The translations under genes and the position numbers were made by a program. This document shows, piece after piece, positions 27,247 to 34,831 of a DNA stretch of 64,000 nt. Within the stretch, counting starts at the first letter, position 1. Every line of letters begins with the position of its first letter. The notes beneath the pieces were generated by a model. The model saw only the letters and a list, made by a program, of their open reading frames with translations, was not told where the DNA came from and searched no databases. Origin of the DNA: UBA6244 sp963676875 (GTDB taxonomy: Bacteria; Bacteroidota; Bacteroidia; Bacteroidales; F082); NCBI GenBank assembly GCA_963676875.1, contig OY781436.1, positions 4,216,001-4,280,000 on the forward strand, in the 5' to 3' direction.

Positions 27247-28245
27247 CTATTTCTTTACATCAAGCTTATGTGCTGCCAGATACGCATTGCAACGAAGTGC
27301 CACGTTGTCGGCAATATTTTGGAAGAAAAAGTCGTAGTCGTAAGAGTGGAAACAGTTGGGTCCCATGCTCATATTCAGTCGGTTAATGGTATTAGAAGGA
27401 AGTTCAGGAATTTCGAGCCCACCTGATGAATTGATTTTTGCAGCAGTAAAATTTGGAATACGTTCTTCCGTACCATCTGTATAAAGAATACGTGCTTCAG
27501 TATTTAGGGTTGCGGGATATTGTATGGTGTCGGCTGTCCACGAAAGTGGATTGATGCAAAGGGCACCGGCTTGAAGGGTTGGCGATTTACCACCCGGTCC
27601 GATGGTATTCCAGGTGACCAAACCTCCCGTTTGTTCAGGTGTTGTGGCCAGCGGAATGTCCATTTTCTTGAGCAATTCCGGCGTAAAAGTCCATCCGGGC
27701 ATGTAAGCAGCCACCAATTGTTCCTGGTTAATTATATCGGGATTGTTCAGAATGATAGTTTGCAATATATCAGAGCCCTGACTGTGACTGGCCAGGATGA
27801 ATGGTCGTCCATGGTTCAGGTTTTCAAGGTAATAGGTTAATGCCGCGGTAATATCTTCCGTGGGAACGGTCAGATATTGGTCTTGTTCACTTTCCTCTAA
27901 ACTCAACACTTCAATGTTCATCTGCCGGTATCGAGGGGCAAATACGTTGCAGTTATCTGAGAAGGCCGCAGTCATTCGGTTGATTGAATTTTCATCGGTT
28001 AGTTGGTTGAGCTTGTCGTCGTGGAGGTCGGCCAGATAATTACCGTTGGAAGGCGGTCCATAGGTGGTGGGATGAACAAAGAACACATCCACTTGATGTA
28101 GGGCGTCGTTGTTTTGAATGGACCAATTTTTCAGGTCAGAATAATCTGTCTTCATTTGATGGGCCTTATTCAAGTCAGTTTGTGAAAACACAAAGCTATA
28201 TACTAATGATAAACAGGTGGATAGTAAGAGTACGCTATAATTCAT
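27247..28245 (-). CDS. Secreted DUF3089-family alpha/beta-hydrolase-like protein
   Basis: 332 aa from the ATG at 28245, which gives a clean signal peptide (MNYSVLLLSTCLSLVYSFVF, cleavage near FSQ). The mature part starts in a DUF3089-like manner (VDVFFVHPTTYG, then APRYRQM) and contains a Ser elbow, ASHSQGS, as in lipases/esterases. FNCFHSYDYDFFF-like C-terminal segment (NCFHSYDYDFFFQNI) could supply the catalytic His. Function unproven. The frame extends 20 codons upstream, but that extension would precede the signal peptide and is not supported. Confidence 0.8.
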   Translation of the reverse strand: MNYSVLLLSTCLSLVYSFVFSQTDLNKAHQMKTDYSDLKNWSIQNNDALHQVDVFFVHPTTYGPPSNGNYLADLHDDKLNQLTDENSINRMTAAFSDNCNVFAPRYRQMNIEVLSLEESEQDQYLTVPTEDITAALTYYLENLNHGRPFILASHSQGSDILQTIILNNPDIINQEQLVAAYMPGWTFTPELLKKMDIPLATTPEQTGGLVTWNTIGPGGKSPTLQAGALCINPLSWTADTIQYPATLNTEARILYTDGTEERIPNFTAAKINSSGGLEIPELPSNTINRLNMSMGPNCFHSYDYDFFFQNIADNVALRCNAYLAAHKLDVKK

Positions 28246-28559
28246 TTTAAATAATATTTTCAATTTAGGCCAGATGTTACATGCCAAATCACTTAATTCA
28301 AACACTGCTATCCGGTATAGCTAATAAGTTGGTGTAAGGCGATGGGAGTAAACTGGAGCCGCGGGTCTCGGACTATAAGGGCACCATGGTAGGATGGCAA
28401 AGGTAGGATTTCTTTACACGTTGTACAAGTATACATGGGCGAAACGCTATGGTTCTCCGTGCAGCTTCGTCTTGCGTATAATACAAAGCGGGTGAAAAGT
28501 CAGATTTAAACACAAAAAAAGGGAGCATCAAGCCCCCTCTTTTTCTATGACACTGTTGG
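28246..28559. other. Intergenic stretch between DUF3089 gene and sod
   Basis: About 310 bp. It holds the sod terminator at its right end and nothing else I can support. A short minus-strand frame crossing the end of sod is not coding. Confidence 0.5.
28513..28543 (-). terminator. Terminator of the sod gene
   Basis: On the minus strand a stem with one mismatch (AGGGGGC / GCTCCCT) and a 5-nt loop is followed by TTTTTTTG. Lies 17 bp after the sod stop. Confidence 0.6.
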
Positions 28560-29336
28560 TTAGCAACCGGTTGCTTTTCCATAGCGCTTGGCCACTTCTT
28601 CCCAATTTATTACCGAGAAAAAATTGTCGATATACGAGCCACGTTTGTTTTGATAACGCAAGTAGTAAGCGTGTTCCCACACATCCATACCTAAGATAGG
28701 GGTGCCTTGTTTGTCGGCATCGTTCATCAACGGATTGTTTTGATTGGCAGTAGATGAAACAAACAGATTGCCGTCCTTGTCAACGCTTAACCAAGCCCAT
28801 CCGCTGCCAAATTGGGTAGCTCCGGCTTTTTCAAATTCCTTTTTAAAAGCATCAAATGAGCCAAAACTTTTATCAATGGCTTTGGCGAGTTTTGCGGTTA
28901 GTTTACTTTTTTCATCAGGGGTTTTTTTGTCCCAATACTCGTCGTGACTAAAATGCCCTTCTTTAAAGTTTTTTAATTCAGCAGGTTGTACGCCTCCGTC
29001 GGGTGACATGATGGTCCAATACATGGCGTGATTGAAGTAACCACCGGCGTTGTTTCTAACGGCATCAGGATATTTGCTCATGTTGGCAAAAATTTCTTCC
29101 ATGGTCATGTATTCCAAATCTGTTCCTTCGATGGCCTTTAAAAATTTGTTGTAATAACCACGGTAATGTTTGTCGTAATGTATTTCCATGGTTTCCTTGT
29201 CGATGGCTTTTTCAAGGGCATCGTAAGCATAGGGCAGCGGGGCCATTTCGTGTTCTACCTTGATTTTGGTGGATTTTTGTGCTTGCATCACCCCAACCGA
29301 GGCGAGCAGTAACATCAGCATCATTATTTTTTTCAT
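28560..29336 (-). CDS. Exported Fe/Mn superoxide dismutase
   Basis: 258 aa. A signal peptide (MLMLLLASVGVMQA, cleavage before QKS) precedes a complete Fe/Mn SOD. The four metal ligands are visible: His53 (EIHYDKHY), His103 (YFNHAMYW), Asp218 and His222 (GMDVWEHAYY). It dismutates superoxide; the signal peptide puts it in the periplasm or outside, unusual because most Fe/Mn SODs are cytoplasmic. Metal choice (Fe or Mn) cannot be read reliably. The promoter carries a Fur/PerR-like palindrome, and the divergent neighbours are a small membrane protein and a TonB receptor, pointing to iron and oxidative-stress control. Confidence 0.94.
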   Translation of the reverse strand: MKKIMMLMLLLASVGVMQAQKSTKIKVEHEMAPLPYAYDALEKAIDKETMEIHYDKHYRGYYNKFLKAIEGTDLEYMTMEEIFANMSKYPDAVRNNAGGYFNHAMYWTIMSPDGGVQPAELKNFKEGHFSHDEYWDKKTPDEKSKLTAKLAKAIDKSFGSFDAFKKEFEKAGATQFGSGWAWLSVDKDGNLFVSSTANQNNPLMNDADKQGTPILGMDVWEHAYYLRYQNKRGSYIDNFFSVINWEEVAKRYGKATGC

Positions 29337-29374
29337 GTATTTGATTTTTAAGTTTCTAAATTATTAATTCGATG

Positions 29375-29394
29375 CAAAATTAGAATAATTCTAA
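29375..29394 (-). promoter_or_regulatory. sod promoter overlapped by a Fur/PerR-like box
   Basis: TTAGAATAATTCTAA at 29380-29394 is a perfect 7-1-7 palindrome, the layout of Fur-family operators; the B. subtilis PerR box TTATAATNATTATAA differs by one symmetrical base pair. It overlaps the -7 element TAATTTTG (29375-29382 on the minus strand), so binding would block transcription. A near-identical box with the same right flank (ATAACAAA) lies before the gene at 33739. Confidence 0.6.
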
Positions 29395-29516
29395 ATAACA
29401 AAAAAATGATGGGGAAGCTTTTAAGAAATATTAATAGAAAAGGGAAGCTGTAACGGAAACGAATGCCAAAAAACCAAGACTATTGGCACATCTGACAACC
29501 CAACCGACGGATTGTA

Positions 29517-29524
29517 TATATTTG
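29517..29524 (+). promoter_or_regulatory. -7 element for the small membrane-anchored protein
   Basis: TATATTTG fits TAnnTTTG. It overlaps the upstream in-frame TTG at 29512, which therefore cannot be the start from this promoter. Confidence 0.45.
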
Positions 29525-29541
29525 TCGAAAAATTATCAACG

Positions 29542-30075
29542 TTGAAACGTTTTGGTTCCATAGTTTTATTCATTTTTCTCACATTGCCATTTGTGCTGAC
29601 CAACTCATGGTTACAAGTGGAGAAAAGTATGATTAGAAAGGCTGTGAAACAGCAAATAGTTGCCGGAATGGATGAAAGCCAGCTCATCAGGATGGAATTT
29701 AAGCATGAAGAAATCAAGAAACGTATCAAGTGGCACCACGAAAAAGAATTTGAGTTGGACGAGCAGCTTTACGATGTGGTTAATATAGAGGAAAGCCCTG
29801 ATGGAATAATCTACTGGGTTTTTGCCGATCATGAAGAAACCTTTGTGGACAAACAGATTAGCCTTTTACTTGGTAAGGCATTAAGCCAGAACCAGCAGCG
29901 ACAGGAAAAACAAGCTAAGTTGCTTGCCTTTTCCAAAAACCTTTTTTGTGAAAACCAGACTTCTCCCGTTCCGTTGAACCAGACAAATCAAATGGGTTAT
30001 GAAACAAAAAATACCATAGCCCCTTACGCCATATATTTTTCTCCTCCTGCCCCTCCTCCCCGCCCAATAGGTTGA
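29542..30075 (+). CDS. Small membrane-anchored or secreted protein, unknown function
   Basis: 177 aa if started at the TTG at 29542; the first ATG (29629) would remove the hydrophobic N-terminus. That N-terminus (KRFGSIVLFIFLTLPFVLTN) is a signal peptide or anchor. The mature part is charged and helical (RKAVKQQIVAGMDESQLIRM, then EFDEQLYDVVNIE-like segment) with a Gln/Lys-rich stretch (NQQRQEKQAKL) and a Pro-rich end (SPPAPPPRPIG). I recognise no catalytic domain. It sits 117 bp before the TonB receptor and divergent from sod, so a role in metal or haem handling is inferred from context only. Confidence 0.55.
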   Translation: MKRFGSIVLFIFLTLPFVLTNSWLQVEKSMIRKAVKQQIVAGMDESQLIRMEFKHEEIKKRIKWHHEKEFELDEQLYDVVNIEESPDGIIYWVFADHEETFVDKQISLLLGKALSQNQQRQEKQAKLLAFSKNLFCENQTSPVPLNQTNQMGYETKNTIAPYAIYFSPPAPPPRPIG

Positions 30076-30192
30076 TATTCAGGATGATAAATCCGCCAAT
30101 AATTCGCTTTCACCAAGCCTTGTTTTGTGGAAGTAAATTTCAATTAACTTAATATTCAACTTATTCATCCTTCATAGGATATATAACGAACT

Positions 30193-32604
30193 ATGAAAAA
30201 ATCATTATTCATTGTAGGCCTGATTTTATTGGGTTTATATACACAGGCACAAATTGTTACCATTTTAGATAGAGAAACCCAACGCCCATTGGACTTGGTG
30301 ACCATCAGTAGCGATTCACCTGCACTGAGCATTATTACGAATGCCAACGGACAAGCTGATATTTCAGCCATGAAGGGTTCGGTGGAAATTCAAATTCAAA
30401 TTTTAGGGTATCAGAGTCAAACCTTCGATTACGAGCAATTGGCTGCAATGTCCACCCCCATTCTTCTGGAACAAGGATCCATCAGCCTTGATCAGGTGGT
30501 GGTTTCGGCTACCCGCTGGAAACAAAACCTGAGAGAAATACCTGCCAAGATTCTCACCATCACCCCAAGACAAACCATGCTGCAAAACCCCCAAACGGCA
30601 GCCGATTTGCTGGCCACTTCGGGAGAGGTGTTCATGCAGAAAAGTCAGCAAGGTGGCGGAAGTCCCATGATCAGAGGGTTTTCCACCAATCGGTTGCTTT
30701 ATACCGTTGACGGTGTTCGCATGAACACGGCCATCTTCCGCAGTGGCAACCTTCAAAACGTGATTTCGTTGGATCCCTATGCCATGGAAAGCACCGAGGT
30801 GATTTTTGGCCCGGTAAGTTTGATCTACGGTAGTGATGCCATTGGCGGTGTGATGAGTTTTCAAACCATATTGCCCGAATTTACCCTAACCGACAAACCC
30901 TTGATCAATGGTCATGCCGTGGCCCGCATGTCGTCGGCCAACAACGAAAAAACCGGTCATTTTGATGTAAGCATCGGTTGGAAGAAGTGGGCATCTGTTA
31001 CCAGTTTTTCGAGCAACGAATACGGCAACCTGAAGATGGGAAGCCATGGCCCCGACGAATACCTTCGACATTGGTACGTTCAACGCATCGACAGCACCGA
31101 TGTGGTGGTCAACAACAACGATCCACAAGAGCAAATCCCCACCGGATACAACCAAATGAACCTGATGCAGAAGCTGGCTTACCGTCCCAACGAAAACTGG
31201 GAAGTACAGTATGCTTTTCACTATTCTGCCACAGGCAATTACGACCGCTACGACCGGTTGATCAGAACGAAGAAGGGACTCCCCAGAAGTGCCGAATGGT
31301 ATTACGGTCCTCAAAAATGGACCATGCATCAGGTTTCCATCATCAACACCAAATCCAACAAGATTTATGATGAAATGTCGGTGCGACTGGCCTATCAGAT
31401 TTTTGAGGAAAGCCGCATCGATCGCGATTTCCAAAAGGTAATGCGCTATCACCGGACCGAAAAAGTGGATGCTTATTCGGCCAATATGGATTTTGTGAAA
31501 ACTTTCGGACAAAAAAACACCCTGTTTTATGGTATTGAAGCTGTTGTGGATCAGGTGGTTTCAACAGGTTTGGATGAAGATATCAGCACAGGAACCGTTA
31601 CGACGGGTCCTTCACGCTATCCACAATCCACTTGGGCTTCCTATGCGGCTTACTTTAGTTTCAAACATAAGATGAGTAAAAAAGTGCTGTTGCAAGGTGG
31701 TTTGCGGTACAATCAGTTTACCATGTCGGCAGATTTCACCAACAACCTCCCCTACTATCCGCTGCCATTTGCCAAAACCGACCTTACCGATGGTGCCTTG
31801 ACAGGAAACCTGGGGTTGGTTTACAATCCCACCAACGATTGGGCTGTGGTGATTAATCTTTCCAGCGGTTTTCGTGCGCCCAACGTGGACGATATGGGCA
31901 AGATTTTCGACTCAGAACCGGGAGCGGTGGTCATTCCCAACCCTGATTTGAAACCCGAATATGCCTGGAATGGCGAATTGGGTATCACCCGGGTGTTCAA
32001 TGGTGTGGCCAAGGTAGATTTAACGGGATATTATACCCTTCTACAAAACGCCATGGTACGGCGCGATTACCAGCTGAATGGGCAGGACAGCATCGAGTAC
32101 GACGGCGAAATGAGTCGGGTACAAGCCATTCAAAACGCAGCCAAGGCCTACGTTTATGGTCTGCAATTTGGATTGGAAGTGAAATTGGGCGCCGGATTTG
32201 GAGTGGCTACCCAGTTCAACTACCAGAAAGGTGAAGAAGAACTGGATGATGGTACCACCAGTCCCCTGCGACATGCAGCCCCTTGGTTTGGCATTACCCA
32301 TTTTACCTATTCAGTGGATCGGCTCAAACTCGACCTCTACGGCACTTACAACGGTGAAGTGAGCTACAAAAACCTGCCCGAGGAAGAACGCGGCAAGGAT
32401 TATATGTACGCCACCGACAAGGATGGAAACCCCTACTCGCCCGGTTGGTACACGTTGAATATCAAAGCGATGTATGTTTTGAACGACATGATCTCCGTAA
32501 GTGCAGGCATCGAGAACCTCACCGACATCAGGTACCGGCCCTACAGTTCGGGTTTGGTGGCACCGGGAAGGAATTTTATTCTGTCGTTGCAAGCTGCTTT
32601 TTAA
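30193..32604 (+). CDS. TonB-dependent outer-membrane receptor, haem/haemoglobin type
   Basis: 803 aa. Signal peptide (FIVGLILLGLYTQAQ), then a carboxypeptidase-regulatory-like domain (about 20-105, TILDRETQRPLDLVTISS), the plug with TonB-box region QVVVSATRW, and a 22-strand barrel ending in ...ILSLQAAF with the C-terminal Phe. The plug contains GGGSPMIRGFSTNRLLYTVD and GVRMNTAIFRSGN, a pattern seen in the haem/haemoglobin/transferrin receptor group. Energy comes from TonB-ExbBD, not in this window. A hairpin follows the stop codon. Substrate is inferred, not shown; a vitamin B12 or copper receptor remains possible. Confidence 0.9.
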   Translation: MKKSLFIVGLILLGLYTQAQIVTILDRETQRPLDLVTISSDSPALSIITNANGQADISAMKGSVEIQIQILGYQSQTFDYEQLAAMSTPILLEQGSISLDQVVVSATRWKQNLREIPAKILTITPRQTMLQNPQTAADLLATSGEVFMQKSQQGGGSPMIRGFSTNRLLYTVDGVRMNTAIFRSGNLQNVISLDPYAMESTEVIFGPVSLIYGSDAIGGVMSFQTILPEFTLTDKPLINGHAVARMSSANNEKTGHFDVSIGWKKWASVTSFSSNEYGNLKMGSHGPDEYLRHWYVQRIDSTDVVVNNNDPQEQIPTGYNQMNLMQKLAYRPNENWEVQYAFHYSATGNYDRYDRLIRTKKGLPRSAEWYYGPQKWTMHQVSIINTKSNKIYDEMSVRLAYQIFEESRIDRDFQKVMRYHRTEKVDAYSANMDFVKTFGQKNTLFYGIEAVVDQVVSTGLDEDISTGTVTTGPSRYPQSTWASYAAYFSFKHKMSKKVLLQGGLRYNQFTMSADFTNNLPYYPLPFAKTDLTDGALTGNLGLVYNPTNDWAVVINLSSGFRAPNVDDMGKIFDSEPGAVVIPNPDLKPEYAWNGELGITRVFNGVAKVDLTGYYTLLQNAMVRRDYQLNGQDSIEYDGEMSRVQAIQNAAKAYVYGLQFGLEVKLGAGFGVATQFNYQKGEEELDDGTTSPLRHAAPWFGITHFTYSVDRLKLDLYGTYNGEVSYKNLPEEERGKDYMYATDKDGNPYSPGWYTLNIKAMYVLNDMISVSAGIENLTDIRYRPYSSGLVAPGRNFILSLQAAF

Positions 32605-32615
32605 TTAAGAATTAT

Positions 32616-32650
32616 AGTGCCTACATTGACGTTGGATAAATGTAGGCACT
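32616..32650 (+). terminator. Hairpin after the TonB receptor gene
   Basis: AGTGCCTACATT / AATGTAGGCACT form a perfect 12-bp stem with an 11-nt loop 12 bp after the stop. No T-run follows, so it may be an mRNA 3'-stabilising hairpin rather than a true terminator. Confidence 0.5.
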
Positions 32651-32716
32651 ACCTTAAAATTCGCCATGAGAGCAAAATTCAAGTAATTATTTTTGTTTCT
32701 TTGCACTTGCAAATCC

Positions 32717-32791
32717 GGCCCTATAGTTCAACGGATAGAATGTCAGATTCCGGTTCTGATGATCTGGGTTCGAATCCCGGTAGGGTCACCA
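32717..32791 (+). tRNA. tRNA-Arg (anticodon CCG)
   Basis: Full cloverleaf: acceptor GGCCCTA/TAGGGTC (one G-U), D-stem GTTC/GAAT, anticodon stem TCAGA/TCTGA with loop TTCCGGT giving CCG, T-arm CTGGG-TTCGAAT-CCCGG. The discriminator is A and the terminal CCA is encoded (32789-32791). It reads CGG codons. A terminator follows directly. Confidence 0.95.
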
Positions 32792-32793
32792 AA

Positions 32794-32828
32794 ACACCTG
32801 TGAGACAATAGCTTGCGGGTGTTTTTTT
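32794..32828 (+). terminator. Terminator of tRNA-Arg(CCG)
   Basis: ACACCTG pairs with CGGGTGT (one T-G pair) across a 15-nt loop, then TTTTTTTG. The same stem sequence terminates tRNA-Arg(TCT) at 60670 and occurs alone at 33301. Confidence 0.85.
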
Positions 32829-32891
32829 GTGGGATTGTCTGCGTACACTACTTCGGTGGTGGGGTGGATGATTGATGCGGGAGAGTTTAAT

Positions 32892-32990
32892 GGGATCAAT
32901 GGGATCAGTGGGATCAGTGGGATCAATGGGATCAATGGGATCAGTGGGATCAGAAAGATCAATAGGATCAGTGGGATCAATGGGATCAGA
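32892..32990. repeat. 9-bp tandem repeat, 11 units
   Basis: Eleven contiguous units of consensus GGGATCARW (mainly GGGATCAAT and GGGATCAGT) fill exactly 99 bp. Four more degenerate units lie at 33123-33159 in the second copy of a larger duplication. The array is open in several frames on both strands (repeating Ile-Ser-Gly or Asp-Pro-Thr/Ile), but those frames have no gene-like features. Confidence 0.9.
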
Positions 32991-33283
32991 GATTTCGAAG
33001 GGTTTGTGATAAAAATAGAGCAAAGTCCCCATCAATTGCCCTTCGACTTTTGTCAAGGGCATAAAGGTTCATAAGATTGAACCCGAGAGTTCAAAATTCA
33101 AGTGTGGACGCTTTAAGGGGGAAAGATCAATGGGATCAATAGGATCAGAAAAGATCAGAGATTTCGAGGGGTTTGTGATAAAAATAAAGCAAAGTTCCCA
33201 TCAATTGCCCTTCGACTTTTGTCAAGGGCATAAAGGTTCATAAGATTGAACCAGGGAGGGTCTAAATTCAAGCGTGGAGCTTG
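32991..33283. repeat. 169-bp tandem duplication downstream of tRNA-Arg
   Basis: The segment starting GATTTCGAAGGGTTTGTGAT at 32991 recurs from 33160 with about 90 percent identity over its core (to about 33072 and 33241). Both copies end in a TCAAG(C/T)GTGGA palindrome (33098 and 33268), so the unit is 169-170 bp. Its core contains a CCCTTCGACTTTTGTCAAGG hairpin-like segment. No gene. Confidence 0.8.
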
Positions 33284-33300
33284 TTTGGAAATGAATAATA

Positions 33301-33335
33301 ACACCTGTTAATCAATTTGTTGCAGGTGTTTTTTG
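33301..33335 (+). terminator. Orphan copy of the tRNA-Arg terminator
   Basis: ACACCTG / CAGGTGT with a 15-nt loop and TTTTTTG, as after the two tRNA-Arg genes, but with no RNA gene in front. Probably left over from duplication of this region. Confidence 0.65.
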
Positions 33336-33738
33336 TTTCTGCAGGCAGATGTTCATCATATGAATACTGATGGTTGGTTGAATGGTTGTATCACATAATG
33401 TTACCGGGACTTCACCCTTCTCTCATCTCCCATGGAGCACATGAAAAAATTTGGCTTCGTTAAACACAGGTTGGTGCCACAAAACGCAATATCTTTTTTC
33501 CGTTAATTTACTGTTAATTTTCTATGGATCAATATTTTACTGATTGCATCGTGTTTTGCAAAAATAATGACAACTAAATGTAATCACAGAGCGGGTATCA
33601 GCCGTGTTGTCGGGCTAAATATTTGTAATATAATTTGTTAACCTTTTGTTATTTAATAATTCTGTATGGTAATAGTAGTTAGATTCGTTCTAAATAACAA
33701 ACTATTCTTAACTGATTGGTTACTAAAAACTACTAAAA
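33336..33738. other. Non-coding stretch before the secreted protein gene
   Basis: About 400 bp, increasingly AT-rich toward the gene. It holds the Fur/PerR-like palindrome at 33679-33693 and no plausible gene or RNA that I can recognise. Confidence 0.5.
33679..33693. promoter_or_regulatory. Second Fur/PerR-like palindrome
   Basis: TTAGATTCGTTCTAA shares 12 of 15 bases with the sod box and the same right flank ATAACAAA. It lies 46 bp before the ATG at 33739. Confidence 0.45.
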
Positions 33739-34482
33739 ATGAAAAGATTTACCATTTTACTCATGGCTTTTATGGCCATAACAGCAATTTCTTTCGCACA
33801 GGAAGAAGAGAGCTACACCATGTTCGACAACACCCGAATTGTTGTAAAAACTGACAAAATACAAGAGTTCGGTGCCGCCATGGCAAACCACAACAAAACT
33901 TACCATAATGATGGTCCGTACCATGCCAATGTATGGTCGGTAACCGTGGGCGAAAAAGCAGGTGAGTTTGTTTGGTCCATGGGCCCTTGTACTTTTACCG
34001 AACTTGATGGTAGTCCTGACAGTGAAGCTCATCTTAACGACTGGATAACCAATGTAATGCCCAACGTAGAGCGTTTGGATGGCTCAAATATGTGGCGATT
34101 GGATTCCAAACATTCTTATGTTCCTGATGATGATAAAGGATCATCTAAATTATCTATTACCGTATTCGACATTCAAGACGAACAGGCTTATCGTTTTAAG
34201 GATATTTTGGACAGGGTATTAAAAGTTTATAAGGCTAAAAACTATAAATATTCATTTACAACTTACTGGCCACAATTTACCACTAATTCTGCGGAAGATG
34301 TTGCCATAGTATCAGGTTTTGAAAAATGGGCACGATTTGACGAAGACAGGAATTTTAAAAAGGATTTCATTGAAATTAACGGCGAAGGCTCCTGGGACGA
34401 TTTTCTGAAAGATTTGCGTGGAACCATCAATGGTTCAAAAGACGAAGTATGGGTTTTGGTAAAAGAACTCAGCGGAGAATAA
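33739..34482 (+). CDS. Secreted protein of unknown function, two similar halves
   Basis: 247 aa with a signal peptide (FTILLMAFMAITAISFA, cleavage near FAQ). The mature part looks like two repeats of about 100 residues, each starting with a beta strand and a helix (TRIVVKTDKIQEFGAAMANH and LSITVFDIQDEQAYRFKDIL), then an aromatic-rich strand pair (FVWSMGPCTFTELD and AIVSGFEKWARFDED). This resembles tandem dimeric alpha-beta barrel (ABM-like) domains, but I cannot name a family. No catalytic motif is obvious. Likely monocistronic, with a terminator and a Fur/PerR-like site upstream. Confidence 0.7.
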   Translation: MKRFTILLMAFMAITAISFAQEEESYTMFDNTRIVVKTDKIQEFGAAMANHNKTYHNDGPYHANVWSVTVGEKAGEFVWSMGPCTFTELDGSPDSEAHLNDWITNVMPNVERLDGSNMWRLDSKHSYVPDDDKGSSKLSITVFDIQDEQAYRFKDILDRVLKVYKAKNYKYSFTTYWPQFTTNSAEDVAIVSGFEKWARFDEDRNFKKDFIEINGEGSWDDFLKDLRGTINGSKDEVWVLVKELSGE

Positions 34483-34509
34483 TTCAGGTATTCAGCATCG
34501 AGATTGTAA

Positions 34510-34538
34510 AGCCGGGTTTTTGCCCGGCTTTTTGTTTG
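34510..34538 (+). terminator. Terminator of the secreted protein gene
   Basis: AGCCGGG / CCCGGCT stem with a 6-nt loop followed by TTTTTGTTTG, 27 bp after the stop. Confidence 0.85.
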
Positions 34539-34831
34539 CGAAAATTTTGCAAGGCCTCACCCCTGCTTTGTCCGCATGTGCCATGCAATAACAGCCCTGC
34601 AATCGTCAGTATGAATTAGGAGCTAACGTCAAGTGTGGACGCTTGAAGCGGATGAGGTCGCTTGAACGTTTTGTTATCAGGCATGGACCATTTGAATTGA
34701 AAAATTATATCTTTGTGAATGAAAAGCCGGATAACACACTTGATGGTTGTTGGCTTTGTCTTGAAGTAGGCCTTACTTCGAGGGCTATAGTGACAAATTC
34801 AAAAAAATTATTTAGAATATTACACGTTTTT
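34539..34831. other. Leader region of the epimerase-like gene with a dispersed palindrome
   Basis: Contains the palindrome TCAAGTGTGGACGCTTGA at 34629-34646 and a -7 element TATCTTTG at 34708-34715. The frame from 34643 is open through this stretch into the downstream gene but is not coding in character. Confidence 0.5.
34629..34646. repeat. TCAAG(C/T)GTGGACGCTTGA palindrome
   Basis: 18-bp palindrome with a 2-nt centre. Related copies are at 33098-33115, 33268-33283 (one base deleted) and 60737-60754. Confidence 0.7.

Noticed and set aside
28373..28582. Minus-strand frame crossing the end of sod
   Set aside because: It includes the sod terminator and starts inside sod.
32721..33062. A 113-codon minus-strand frame of repeating Asp-Pro-Thr/Ile and the matching plus-strand frame
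   Set aside because: They are just the translation of the 9-bp tandem array and overlap the tRNA; no start signal or conserved domain.
32892..33159. Possible CRISPR-like array
   Set aside because: Units are contiguous 9-mers without spacers, and no cas genes are present.
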